From Candidatus Humimonas hydrogenitrophica (lineage in GTDB: Bacteria > Gemmatimonadota > Gemmatimonadetes > Palauibacterales > Palauibacteraceae), in NCBI GenBank assembly GCA_947581615.1, contig CANPVD010000116.1, positions 1 through 64,000 on the forward strand: a stretch of DNA of 64,000 bases, given 5' to 3'. The notes below the pieces were generated by a model. It had not been told where the DNA came from. It was given only the letters and a program-made list of their open reading frames with translations, and did not search any database. Shown piece by piece: positions 44,756 through 52,971 of this stretch. The number at the start of each line of letters is the position of its first letter. The stretch's first letter is position 1. Made by a program: the position numbers and the translations under genes.

Positions 44756-44824
44756 GTGTCTGCAGGGAGTAGATTCGAGCCTGGCTCGGCAAGGGCAAGC
44801 GATCGCCTCGGGGTCGCTCGCTAG
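44756..44824 (+). CDS. Possible 22-codon mini-ORF behind a perfect ribosome site
   Basis: GTG at 44756 follows the 14-base anti-16S complement with a very short (1-nt after GATCC, 7 nt after GGAGG) spacer and reads VSAGSRFEPGSARASDRLGV then A-R-stop. Another frame starting at a GTG inside the ribosome site (44748) stays open for 42 codons but would lack its own ribosome site. The peptide is basic and Ser/Ala-rich and I recognise no family. It may be a leader peptide for the structured RNA. Confidence 0.35.
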   Translation: MSAGSRFEPGSARASDRLGVAR

Positions 44825-44928
44825 GAAGGATCACCTTCCGCGCGAGCGTACGAGAACGCTCGCTCGCTTCGGCTAGTCGTCGCGGCCAGCAGAGGGATCG
44901 CGTCGAGTCAGGCCGGAGAGTACCCCTA

Positions 44929-44960
44929 CGGCCGCAGCGTCCCACCGGACGCTGCGGCCG
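44929..44960 (+). terminator. Strong hairpin terminator of the structured unit
   Basis: Perfect 14-bp stem CGGCCGCAGCGTCC with its complement and a 4-nt loop CACC, followed on the plus strand by TTCTG. It would end the unit about 290 nt after the proposed start. Confidence 0.6.
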
Positions 44961-45118
44961 TTCTGCGTCCGGTTGCCAGGGGGCGTGATCGAAGGGAGGC
45001 GGGGGCGAACCGCGCGCGCCGCGCGGCCGGGGGGACACGCCCGGGCACGGGCGCTCCACGGGCGCACCCCCTCCGCTCCGCTGTCTCCAGCTTCGCAGGC
45101 GGCCTCACCGGAGACTCA

Positions 45119-46426
45119 TCAACCGACCCGTCGGCGCTTCCCCCGCATGTAGTCCATGAGGATGTACTGGCCCAGGCTCATGGCGTTGGCGAAGTAGGCC
45201 TTGCCCCGGGCGATCCGCGCCACTTGGCGAACGAAGGCCACCAGCGACGGATCGCGCGCCAGCATGAAGGTGTTGATCGGAACCGCCGAGCGGCGGCAGG
45301 CGCTCACCTCGGCGAACGTCTCGCGGAGGACGCGGCGGTCCAGGCCCATCGAGTTCGTGTATACGCGGCCGTCCGGCAGCGTCATCGCGCTCGGCTTTCC
45401 ATCGGTGATCATGACGATCTGCTTCATCTGCTGGCGCTGACCCCGCAGGATGCGGCGCGCCAGACGCAGGCCCTCGGCCGTGTTGGTGTGGTACGGACCC
45501 ACCTGGGCAGTGGCCAGCCGCGCCAGCGGGATCTCTTCGGCCGAGTCGTGGAACAGGACGCAACGCAGCGCGTCGCCGGGGAAACGGGTCCTGATCAGGT
45601 GGGACAGGGCCAGGGCCACCTTCTTGGCCGGGGTGAACCGGTCCTCGCCGTACAGGATCATCGAGTGGCTGCAGTCCAGGAGGAGCACGGTCGCGCAGGT
45701 GGAGCGCTGCGGGGCCCGGTGCACCCTCAGGTCGTCGTAGGTCAGGGGCAGGGGAAACTCCGTGCCCGATCGGGCCATGACGTTCCGAAGGGTGGCCGGG
45801 ACGTCCAGGTTCATCGTGTCCCCGAACTCCCACGGCCTGGAGCTGGCCTCGGCCTCGACGCCGGTGGCCAGCATCCTCGTCTCGTGGACGCCGGCCGCCC
45901 CGTCGCCCCTGCCGCCGAGGAGCTCCCTCAGCGACCGGTAACTGAGGAAGTCGAGCCCCTTCTCGGTGAGCTCGAAGGTGACCGAGCGCGCCGCCTCACG
46001 CTCCGGCTCGCGCTCCCGGCCCTCGGCCGTCGTGTCCACCTGTCCCGGCCCGGGCACCCCGCCGGGCCGCGTCCGGCCCACCTGGAGGTAGCCCTCCTCG
46101 GAGAGTCGCTGCACGACATCATCCAGGAGCTCCGCGATGCGGCGCACGACGTCCGGATCGGCCTCTCCTCCGTCGCGCAGAGCCCGCACCATCTCGGGGG
46201 TGAGCTCGCCCTGGTCGAGAAGTGCCCGGAGGATGGCCTGCTTGAGGCGCTCCAGGTCCCGGCTGCCCGGCTCGCCCGTGTCTCCGGGGCCCGTGGGTCC
46301 CCACCAGGGTGCGCCGCCCGCGAAGCCGCTGTCCAGGAGGAAGTCGGACAGGCGATCCAGGAGCTCCTCGAGGTTCAGGGCGTCGACCAGGTCGCCCCGA
46401 TAGCGCTCGTACGTCGTGGTGCGCAT
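45119..46426 (-). CDS. VWA domain protein (CoxE-like partner of a MoxR-type AAA ATPase)
   Basis: A 435-residue protein. The N-terminal half is helical, with [22 protein letters not shown]; the C-terminal half is a von Willebrand A domain with the metal-site motif [10 protein letters not shown] (DxSxS near residue 247), VMITDGKPS (second site) and a middle Thr in YHTNTAEGL. Such proteins act with a MoxR/ChlI-type AAA ATPase to activate or assemble other proteins. The matching ATPase is encoded about 2 kb away on the same strand, but dapF and mutY on the other strand lie between. ATG follows GGAGG at seven bases. Confidence 0.9.
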   Translation of the reverse strand: MRTTTYERYRGDLVDALNLEELLDRLSDFLLDSGFAGGAPWWGPTGPGDTGEPGSRDLERLKQAILRALLDQGELTPEMVRALRDGGEADPDVVRRIAELLDDVVQRLSEEGYLQVGRTRPGGVPGPGQVDTTAEGREREPEREAARSVTFELTEKGLDFLSYRSLRELLGGRGDGAAGVHETRMLATGVEAEASSRPWEFGDTMNLDVPATLRNVMARSGTEFPLPLTYDDLRVHRAPQRSTCATVLLLDCSHSMILYGEDRFTPAKKVALALSHLIRTRFPGDALRCVLFHDSAEEIPLARLATAQVGPYHTNTAEGLRLARRILRGQRQQMKQIVMITDGKPSAMTLPDGRVYTNSMGLDRRVLRETFAEVSACRRSAVPINTFMLARDPSLVAFVRQVARIARGKAYFANAMSLGQYILMDYMRGKRRRVG

Positions 46427-46520
46427 GGGATCGCCTCCGGTTATGCTGGGCTCGGGCGAGGGGCCCGCCGCGCGGACTCCTCACATCAAGCTACCCGACC
46501 CCCGGCATCGGTTCCATCGC

Positions 46521-47378
46521 ATGCGCCAAGCCATCCGTTCGGGACTCGCGTTCGCCAAGTACAGCGGGGCCGGCAACGATTTCGTCATCGTCGAGGCCTC
46601 CGAGCTCGGTGACCGTGACCCCTCCACGCTCGCCCTCCGGCTGTGCGGGCGGACCACCGGCGTCGGAGTCGATGGCCTGGCCCTCGTCCGCCCCGAGGGC
46701 GGCGGACGGCTCGGAGTCCGCTTCTTCAACCCGGACGGCTCGGAGTTCGGAACCTGCGGCAACGGCACGCGGTCCGTGGCCCTGTGGGCCGCCGATCGGG
46801 GATACGCTCCCGAGAGTCGCCTGGCGATCGAGACGAGCGAGGGCGCCATCGCGGCCGCCGTGCGCGGGGACCGGGTGGAGCTGGACTACGAGATCGACGC
46901 CCGCATCGAGCGCCGCCTGGAGCTGCCCTACGCCGGCGAGTCCCGTCCGGCCTGGCTGGTGCAGATCGGCACCCCGCACCTGGTGGTTCCGCTCGAGGCC
47001 GTGCCGGAAGGCCCGATCGAGGAACTGGCCCGCCCCCTCCGGCATCACCCGGAGCTCGGGCCGGCAGGCGCCAACGTCAACCTGGTCGCTCCCGCGGACG
47101 AGGGTCGCGCGACCGTCCGGACGTTCGAGCGGGGGATCGAGGCGGAAACGCTGGCGTGCGGAGCGGGCTCGATGGCCTCGGCCATCGTGCTCGAGGCCAC
47201 CGGAGCCTGCCGTGCGCGCCTGCTGCTGCACACCCGCAGCGGGGACGACCTCGAGGTGACCCTGTCGCCGGAGGAGCCGGGCCGGCCCCGCGCCATCCGC
47301 CTCGCCGGTCCGGCGCGGCGCATCTTCGAGGGCCGGCTGTACGAGTCGGACCCGTCGGAGGACGCGGAGGGCGGGTGA
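46521..47378 (+). CDS. dapF: Diaminopimelate epimerase
   Basis: Converts LL- to meso-diaminopimelate for lysine and peptidoglycan. The 285-residue protein has KYSGAGNDFVIV near the start, the first catalytic Cys in GTCGNGTRSVA (near residue 79) and the second in LACGAGSMASA (near 212), with NPDGSEF and GTPHLVV as expected. ATG at 46521 gives a normal N-terminus with a 12-residue lead; an in-frame ATG at 46443 is less likely. The stop overlaps the mutY start (GTGA), so the two are coupled. Confidence 0.96.
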   Translation: MRQAIRSGLAFAKYSGAGNDFVIVEASELGDRDPSTLALRLCGRTTGVGVDGLALVRPEGGGRLGVRFFNPDGSEFGTCGNGTRSVALWAADRGYAPESRLAIETSEGAIAAAVRGDRVELDYEIDARIERRLELPYAGESRPAWLVQIGTPHLVVPLEAVPEGPIEELARPLRHHPELGPAGANVNLVAPADEGRATVRTFERGIEAETLACGAGSMASAIVLEATGACRARLLLHTRSGDDLEVTLSPEEPGRPRAIRLAGPARRIFEGRLYESDPSEDAEGG

Positions 47379-48505
47379 GCGACGCGGTGCCCCGGCGGCC
47401 CGCCCGGTGCGAACCGGAGCCGCCCGACGCGGACGGACTGGCCGGAGCGCTCCTCCGGTGGTTCGACGGCCGCTCGCGGGACGTGCCCTGGCGAGGAGAG
47501 TCCGACCCTTACCGGATCTGGGTGGCCGAGGTCATGGCCCAGCAGACCCGCATCGACACCGTCCGCGACTACTACGGCCCCTTCCTCGAGCGCTTCCCGG
47601 ACGTCGACAGCCTGGCCGCGGCCGAGCTCGACGACGTCCTCAAGGCCTGGGAGGGGCTGGGCTACTACGCCCGCGCACGCCGGCTCCGCGCGGCGGCGCG
47701 CGAGATCGTTTCCGAGTACGGCAGCCGACTTCCCGAGGAGCCCGAGCGACTGCGCTCCCTGCCGGGGATCGGCGCATACACGGCCGGGGCGATCGCCAGC
47801 CTGGCCTTCGGCCTTCCCGAGCCGGCCGTGGACGGCAACGTGCGGCGCGTCCTGTCGCGGCTGTTCGACCTCGCAGCCCCCACCCCGGCGGCGCTCGAGG
47901 GCCGGGCCCGGGCGATTCTCGACATCCGGCCCGATCGGGCCGCGGACCTGAACCAGGCCCTGATGGACCTGGGGAGCTCGGTGTGCACGCCGACGTCCCC
48001 CGCCTGCGAGAGCTGCCCGGCGGCCGGGACCTGCGTGGCCCTGGCCCGGGGCACCGTGTCCGAGCGGCCTCCCGTGCGCAGCCGCGGTCCGCTCCCGCAC
48101 CGGATCGTCGCCACGGCGGTGGTGTGGAGAGACGGTCGCGTGCTGATCACGCGGCGCCCGGCCGAAGGGCTGCTGGGCGGGTTGTGGGAGTTTCCCGGCG
48201 GCAAGGTCGAGGCGGGGGAGGCCCCGCCCGAGGCCGCTCGCCGGGAGCTCGCCGAGGAGCTGGGCGTCGAAATCGAGGTCGGCGAGCCACTGGGGACGGT
48301 CGAGCACGCCTACAGCCATTTCCGGATCACCCTGCACGCGTACCATGCCCGCCTCCTGGCCGGCGAGCCCCGACCGACGGCCGCCGACGCGCTGGCCTGG
48401 GTCCGGCCGCGAGAGCTGGCCGACTACGCGTTCCCCGCCGCCAACCTCCGGCTCATCGAGCGCCTCCGCGACGGCGCATGTACGCCCCCGTCATCGTTCG
48501 GCTGA
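47375..48505 (+). CDS. mutY: A/G-specific adenine glycosylase with intact Nudix (MutT) domain
   Basis: Removes adenine paired with 8-oxoguanine. The 376-residue protein has the helix-hairpin-helix [18 protein letters not shown] (near 128), catalytic Asp in [13 protein letters not shown], and the four-Cys iron-sulfur loop [17 protein letters not shown]. The C-terminal domain, usually only a degenerate MutT fold, here keeps the full Nudix box ([20 protein letters not shown] then ELG), so it may also hydrolyse 8-oxo-dGTP or another nucleotide. GTG start overlaps dapF. Its 3' end overlaps the AAA ATPase gene by 53 bp tail to tail. Confidence 0.95.
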   Translation: MSDAVPRRPARCEPEPPDADGLAGALLRWFDGRSRDVPWRGESDPYRIWVAEVMAQQTRIDTVRDYYGPFLERFPDVDSLAAAELDDVLKAWEGLGYYARARRLRAAAREIVSEYGSRLPEEPERLRSLPGIGAYTAGAIASLAFGLPEPAVDGNVRRVLSRLFDLAAPTPAALEGRARAILDIRPDRAADLNQALMDLGSSVCTPTSPACESCPAAGTCVALARGTVSERPPVRSRGPLPHRIVATAVVWRDGRVLITRRPAEGLLGGLWEFPGGKVEAGEAPPEAARRELAEELGVEIEVGEPLGTVEHAYSHFRITLHAYHARLLAGEPRPTAADALAWVRPRELADYAFPAANLRLIERLRDGACTPPSSFG

Positions 48506-49865
48506 TCCGCCGCTTCGCGCAGAGCGCCTCGAGCACCAGCTCGCACGCCGCCACGCGGTCGCCGTCCGCGGCACCGTTCCCGCTCTCGATCGAGCGCACG
48601 AGGGGCACGAGCCCGGGCACGCTCCCGAAACCCTGGAGCAGGACGCCCTCGTGCGCCGAGTCCGAGATCCGGAGCACACCCCCCTCCTCGAAGTACTCGA
48701 TCATCGGAAGGGCGTCCTCCTCCTCGAAGCGTGTGTCGAAGGCCTCTGAGCAGGCCCGGCCGATGAGATCCTCGGCCACCTTGACGGCCCCCTGTAGCTC
48801 TCCCTCGTACTCGAGCTCCAGCTTTCCCGTGATGGCCGGCAGGGCGGCGAACACGTCGGCGATCCGCACGGAGGCGCGTTCGGCCCCGCCTGCCAGGGCC
48901 CGCCGCTCGGCGTTGGACACCGCGTCCTCCATGACCGTGATCGGCATGCGCTGGCTGACCCCGGAGCGCTGATCGATCCTCCGCCCGTCCTCCCGCGCCT
49001 GGAAGGCGATCCGCTCCACCAGCTCGCGCACGAGCCCCGGGATTTCGATGGGCAGCCCGCGATCGGCCCACGCCTCCTGGCGCGTGATCGCCTCCGCCTC
49101 CCCGAGGCTGCGTGGATAGTGCGTCATGATCTCCGAGCCGATCCGGTCCTTGAGCGGCGTGATGATCTTGCCGCGGGCCGTGTAGTCCTCGGGGTTGGCG
49201 CTGAACACCAGGAGCACATCCAGGGGAAGCCGCACCGGGAACCCCTTGATCTGGACGTCCCCCTCTTCCATGACGTTGAACAGCGCCACCTGAATCTTGC
49301 CCGACAGATCGGGGAGCTCGTTGACGGCGAAGATGCCGCGGTTGGCCCGCGGGAGCAGGCCGAAGTGCATGGAGAGCTCGTCGGACAGGAGGTGTCCTCC
49401 CCGGGCCGCCTTGATCGGATCGAGGTCCCCGATGAGGTCGGCGACCGTCACGTCGGGCGTGGCCAGCTTCTCCACGTAGCGACCCGCCCGCCCGATCCAC
49501 TCGACGGGGGTCTCCTCCCCGTGCTCCTCGACCAGCTCTCGGCCGAACTTGCTGAGCGGCGCCAGGGGGTCGTCGTTGACCTCGGAGCCGGCCAGAACGG
49601 GCACGGCCTCGTCCAGGAGCGAAGTGAGGGACCGGAGGATCCGGCTCTTGGCCTGGCCCCGGAGGCCGAGGAGAATGAAGTCGTGGCGAGCCAGCAGCGC
49701 GTTGACGATCTGGGGCAGGACGCTGTCCTCGTAGCCCACGATTCCCGGAAACAGCTCCTCGCCCTCCCGCAGGCGGGCGCGGAGGTTCCCCCGGATCTCG
49801 TCCTTGACCGAGCGGCTCCGCCATCCGGACGCCCGGAGCTCCCCCAGCGTGCCGGGCCGGCTCAC
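48453..49865 (-). CDS. MoxR/ChlI-type AAA+ ATPase
   Basis: A 470-residue ATPase probably paired with the VWA protein downstream on the same strand. Walker A is [10 protein letters not shown] (near residue 70; Ala where Gly is usual), Walker B is [12 protein letters not shown] (Asn-Glu instead of Asp-Glu), then [43 protein letters not shown] (sensor 1 and Arg finger). These changes occur in magnesium-chelatase-like relatives of this subgroup, so I take them as family features. C-terminal residues 300-470 are helical. GTG start overlaps the MBL gene stop. The real substrate of the AAA/VWA pair is unknown. Confidence 0.88.
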   Translation of the reverse strand: MSRPGTLGELRASGWRSRSVKDEIRGNLRARLREGEELFPGIVGYEDSVLPQIVNALLARHDFILLGLRGQAKSRILRSLTSLLDEAVPVLAGSEVNDDPLAPLSKFGRELVEEHGEETPVEWIGRAGRYVEKLATPDVTVADLIGDLDPIKAARGGHLLSDELSMHFGLLPRANRGIFAVNELPDLSGKIQVALFNVMEEGDVQIKGFPVRLPLDVLLVFSANPEDYTARGKIITPLKDRIGSEIMTHYPRSLGEAEAITRQEAWADRGLPIEIPGLVRELVERIAFQAREDGRRIDQRSGVSQRMPITVMEDAVSNAERRALAGGAERASVRIADVFAALPAITGKLELEYEGELQGAVKVAEDLIGRACSEAFDTRFEEEDALPMIEYFEEGGVLRISDSAHEGVLLQGFGSVPGLVPLVRSIESGNGAADGDRVAACELVLEALCAKRRISRTMTGAYMRRRGGAR

Positions 49866-50719
49866 GCGCCCAGCCCCACGCCCGCCTCGATCTCCCCGTG
49901 GCCGAGCCCTTCGACATCCCGGCCCTCGAGATGGGGCAAGCGCTCCCCGCACTCCTCCAGGTGCTTGAGATGGGCCCGGATGGAGGCCTCGGCGGCCCAC
50001 TCGAGGCTGGCCGGCAGATCCTCGTACACGCGCTCGCGGATGCCCGAGACGGAGGCGGCCCCGTCCCGAACGGCCGTCTCGATCTGCCGCTCGCGCTCCA
50101 GCCGGTGTCGATGGTACTCGCCCAGGCGTTCGACCGGATCTGTCACCGGCTCTCCGTGGCCGGGCAGGATACGCACGGGATGGAGCTCGGACAGCCGCTC
50201 CAGGCTGGCCAGGTAGCTGCCCATGTGGCCGTCCGGGTCCCCCACCATCGCGGTGCCGCTCCCGAGCACCAGGTCCCCCGTGTACAGGTCGCCCGACGGC
50301 ACATGCAGGTAAGAGAGATGATCGCTGGAGTGGCCCGGCGTGGTGAGCACCCTGAGCAGGCTCCCGCCGTGGTCCAGGGGCAGCTTCTCCCCGTCCACCA
50401 GGATACGGCCGTCCGAGCCCAGCGCCCGGAGGGCGCCCGCGGAAGCGGCCACGGGCGCGTCGAGCCAGCCCGCCGCGAGCGTGGCGCCTCCGGCGTGGTC
50501 GGCATGCGCGTGCGTGAGGCATACGAGCTCGACGCGGGCCCCGTCCACCAGGGTCTCGACCCGTGCGCGCAGATCCTCGTCCGCCGGACCGGGGTCGAGC
50601 AGGATGGCGCGCTCGCTCCCGATCAGGTAGCTCCGCGTGCCGTCCAGCGTCATGGGTCCCGGGTTGTCCGCGACGGCGCAGCGGACCTCCTCCCCCAGGT
50701 CGATCAGCCTCCAGCTCAC
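49862..50719 (-). CDS. MBL-fold metallohydrolase (LACTB2-like)
   Basis: A 285-residue metallo-beta-lactamase-fold protein. Metal ligands are in [12 protein letters not shown] (HxHxDH), [12 protein letters not shown] (His), [10 protein letters not shown] (Asp) and ILPGHGEPV (His), as in the GloB/LACTB2 branch; N-terminal [16 protein letters not shown] fits LACTB2-type endoribonuclease relatives. The C-terminal 70 residues ([29 protein letters not shown]) form the typical winged helix of that group. Start and stop overlap the neighbouring Nudix and AAA genes (GTGA each), so all three are one operon. Confidence 0.92.
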   Translation of the reverse strand: MSWRLIDLGEEVRCAVADNPGPMTLDGTRSYLIGSERAILLDPGPADEDLRARVETLVDGARVELVCLTHAHADHAGGATLAAGWLDAPVAASAGALRALGSDGRILVDGEKLPLDHGGSLLRVLTTPGHSSDHLSYLHVPSGDLYTGDLVLGSGTAMVGDPDGHMGSYLASLERLSELHPVRILPGHGEPVTDPVERLGEYHRHRLERERQIETAVRDGAASVSGIRERVYEDLPASLEWAAEASIRAHLKHLEECGERLPHLEGRDVEGLGHGEIEAGVGLGA

Positions 50720-51528
50720 CGCGCCTCCTCGTAACCCGGCTCGCCGGGAAGGACGGGAATCACCGAGTCGCCCTCGACCCTCAGTCGGGGACGGTGCGCC
50801 CTGACCTCGCGAGCCGCGGCCCAGGCGAACAGCTCGTCCAGATCGTCGAAGCGGGCCAGCTCCGTCATCGTACGCCGGGTGGGGAACAGCATGGGCAGGT
50901 CGCCGGCCCGGAATCTCTCCAGCGCCTCGTCCGGACCGATCCAGACGGAGTCGACGAGCTCGTCGCCCACCAGCCGTACGTCTCCCCCGCGGTGCTCCGC
51001 CACGAAGAAGCGCGCGTCGTAGCGGCGGTCCAGCCGCTCGGGAGTGACCCAACGGGACAGGTACGCCGCCCGGAGCCCCAGGAACGCGAGATCCCAGCGC
51101 AGCAGCAGCTCACCGAAATCCGTCCGGCCCTCCAGCAGCGCCGCCCTCCCCCGGGCCAGCTCGGCCGCCCCCGGGAGGCGATCGGCGGGAAGGAGGCCCG
51201 TCTCCTCGAACAGCTCTCGGAGGGCGCCCGCCAGGGCCGGGCCCTCCGCCCTCGTGACCGCGGGCCCGAGCCGGTCCTCCAGCTCCACGCCGGCGTCCGC
51301 CGGGTCCACCACCCCGCCCGGATACACGTAGGCACCGGCCGCGAACCGGGAGGTAGGCGGCCGTTCGAGGAGCAGGACCTCCATGGAAGCCCGACCGTCG
51401 GATCCGGGTCGCAGGAGCGCGAGCGTGGAAGCCGGACGCGCCGGCACGGGCTCCTCGCCCGGAGGCAGGTGCCCCCGCGCGAATTCCTCCCGCTCGACGC
51501 GCTCGCTCTCCGTGAGTGGCCTCTTCAT
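50716..51528 (-). CDS. Nudix hydrolase (NUDT19-like)
   Basis: A 270-residue hydrolase of nucleotide diphosphates linked to another group. N-terminal [10 protein letters not shown] and [22 protein letters not shown] lead to the Nudix core, in which [18 protein letters not shown] holds the REXXEE acid cluster after a long insert; this spacing is typical of the CoA-diphosphatase NUDT7/NUDT19 branch. It pairs with the MBL protein downstream, an arrangement also common in other bacteria. Substrate unknown. Confidence 0.9.
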   Translation of the reverse strand: MKRPLTESERVEREEFARGHLPPGEEPVPARPASTLALLRPGSDGRASMEVLLLERPPTSRFAAGAYVYPGGVVDPADAGVELEDRLGPAVTRAEGPALAGALRELFEETGLLPADRLPGAAELARGRAALLEGRTDFGELLLRWDLAFLGLRAAYLSRWVTPERLDRRYDARFFVAEHRGGDVRLVGDELVDSVWIGPDEALERFRAGDLPMLFPTRRTMTELARFDDLDELFAWAAAREVRAHRPRLRVEGDSVIPVLPGEPGYEEAR

Positions 51529-51597
51529 CTCCCTCGGCGCGTGAACCCGGTGCTGTCTCGCTTGTCTCTCGTGTTCAGCGTACGCCGGCGGGCGCGC

Positions 51598-52413
51598 CTA
51601 GATCCGTTTCAGGACACCGGGCGTGCCCGAGTAGGCGCTGGCGAACAGGGCGACGAGGATGGCGAAGGCGATCGAGAGGACGAGGAGGACGATGGTCGGT
51701 CCCAGCCACACCATGATGGCCCGCCCGGTGGTCGTGCGATGCGCCTCCCGCAGGCCGAGCACCTGCAGCACCGGAATCCATACGAAGTAGGCCGCGAGGG
51801 GTCCCAGGACAGGCACGACCGTGAGCAGCGCAGGGCCCCAGCTGTAGCACACCATGCGCGCGGTCTGTCCGATCCCACGCCGCGTCGGCACCAGCATGAG
51901 GACGAACAGGTGGAGCACCACGGTGCCGAGGCCGAGCACGAACAGGGCGGTGAACGGGCTCAGGAAGAAGTTGAACGCCAGGCCGGCCGCGCCCCAGCGC
52001 CCCCCGATCCAATCGTCGCCGCCCCCGAACGCCTCGATCATGTGCCGGGTCCAGGGCGCGAACACCAGGCCCTGCCACAGCGAGCTGAACAGGGCCGCCA
52101 CGACGAACACGATGAGGAAGTAGAGCAGTGGGCGCCCGAAGGAGCCTTCCCAGGACACGGAGCGGAAGAAGCGCGCGGGTTCGAACAGGCTGATGCGCCA
52201 CACGTCGAACAGGGAGGAGAAGAAGTCCCGATCGGGGTCCTCCCAGGCCAGCCGCTCCGCCTCGGGCGCCGGCCCGGTCGGCGCGGCGCCGGCCGCCGGG
52301 GCCGCGCCGACCTCCGGGCCCGGCCCGCCCCGGGTGCCGAGCTCGCTTCCGCACAGGGGGCACGTGACGGCCCCCGGGTCGACCGAGAAGCCACAGTGGG
52401 GGCAGCTAGGCAT
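51598..52413 (-). CDS. Yip1-domain membrane protein with zinc ribbon
   Basis: A 271-residue protein. The N-terminus is a zinc ribbon (CPHCGFSVDPGAVTCPLCG, residues 4-22), then a Pro/Ala linker to about 55, then a YIP1-like membrane region with about five helices (PLLYFLIVFVVAALFSSLW, FALFVLGLGTVVLHLFVLML-like, and IVLLVLSIAFAILVALFAS). Function in bacteria is not known. ATG at 52413 is chosen because GAGG sits six bases upstream; a GTG four codons earlier is possible. Confidence 0.8.
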   Translation of the reverse strand: MPSCPHCGFSVDPGAVTCPLCGSELGTRGGPGPEVGAAPAAGAAPTGPAPEAERLAWEDPDRDFFSSLFDVWRISLFEPARFFRSVSWEGSFGRPLLYFLIVFVVAALFSSLWQGLVFAPWTRHMIEAFGGGDDWIGGRWGAAGLAFNFFLSPFTALFVLGLGTVVLHLFVLMLVPTRRGIGQTARMVCYSWGPALLTVVPVLGPLAAYFVWIPVLQVLGLREAHRTTTGRAIMVWLGPTIVLLVLSIAFAILVALFASAYSGTPGVLKRI

Positions 52414-52473
52414 GACGGACCTCACTCCCGGCGGGACGTGGAAGGGGGTGGGTGGGCGTCGGAACGACCGGCG

Positions 52474-52884
52474 TCAGTCCAGTTGCAGCCACCCCTCGAT
52501 CATCGCCGCGAACGCGGCGAGGTCGATCGGCTTGAGGATGCAGTCGTCGCAGCGGGCGGCCGCGCTGGCCTGCCGGGCACCTTCCATGGCGCTCAGGGCC
52601 ACGATTCGGATGGAGGACAGGTCCGCGTCGTCCAGCGCGCGAATTCGACGGGCGGCCTCGAGCCCGTCCACGCCCGGCATCATCACGTCCATGAGCACGA
52701 GATCGGGCCGCTCGCGGAGCGTCAGCTGCACGGCGCTCTCCCCGTCGGCCGCCTCGAACACCTCGTATCCATGCGCCTCCAGGTAGGTGCGCAGGGCGAT
52801 CCGGCAGTCCTCGTTGTCGTCGGCCACGAGGATGCGGCCCGGGCGCGCCTGAGGCTCCTGCCGTGGATTGGGCGACGAATTCAT
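52474..52884 (-). CDS. Stand-alone response regulator receiver protein
   Basis: A 136-residue CheY-like protein with receiver domain alone: acidic pair in ILVADDNEDCRIAL (residues 18-30), phosphoacceptor Asp in LVLMDVMMPGVDG, Ser in VALSAMEG and Lys in ILKPIDLAAF. There is no output domain, so it acts by protein contact or in a phosphorelay. No kinase is adjacent; the PAS kinase far to the left is the only one in the window. A possible start is ATG at 52884. Confidence 0.93.
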   Translation of the reverse strand: MNSSPNPRQEPQARPGRILVADDNEDCRIALRTYLEAHGYEVFEAADGESAVQLTLRERPDLVLMDVMMPGVDGLEAARRIRALDDADLSSIRIVALSAMEGARQASAAARCDDCILKPIDLAAFAAMIEGWLQLD

Positions 52885-52971
52885 CGTCCCGATGTCGCTC
52901 GAGGTGGACGCAGAGGGATCCGTATCTCGACCAGACGAGCAACATCTGCGCCATGCGGGCGCGGCGCGCGT

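Larger units (their letters stand above)
44736..44960 (+). ncRNA. Unrecognised structured RNA unit with a ribosome site matching 16S 3' end
   Basis: The 479-bp interval 44640-45118 contains no conventional gene. Its left half looks like a short transcript. Bases 44741-44754 (AAAGGAGGTGATCC) are complementary to the 3' tail of 16S rRNA, far longer than a normal ribosome site. Bases 44828-44839 (GGATCACCTTCC) can pair back with 44743-44754, and the same bases can instead form a small hairpin with GGAAGG at 44825. A stem GCGAGCGT/ACGCTCGC follows (44842-44863), then a 14-bp hairpin. I do not recognise it as SRP RNA, 6S, tmRNA, RNase P RNA or a known riboswitch. The stretch 44961-45118 shows nothing I can support. 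Confidence 0.4.

Noticed and set aside
44741-44756. 16S rRNA 3' end on the minus strand (rRNA gene or relic)
   Set aside because: Only about 15 bases match; the flanking sequence has no 16S helix 44/45 similarity, so it is better explained as a ribosome site on the plus strand.
44961-45118. Coding or RNA gene in the right half of the gene-poor interval
   Set aside because: No frame with composition or ribosome site, no tRNA-like cloverleaf, no strong hairpin.
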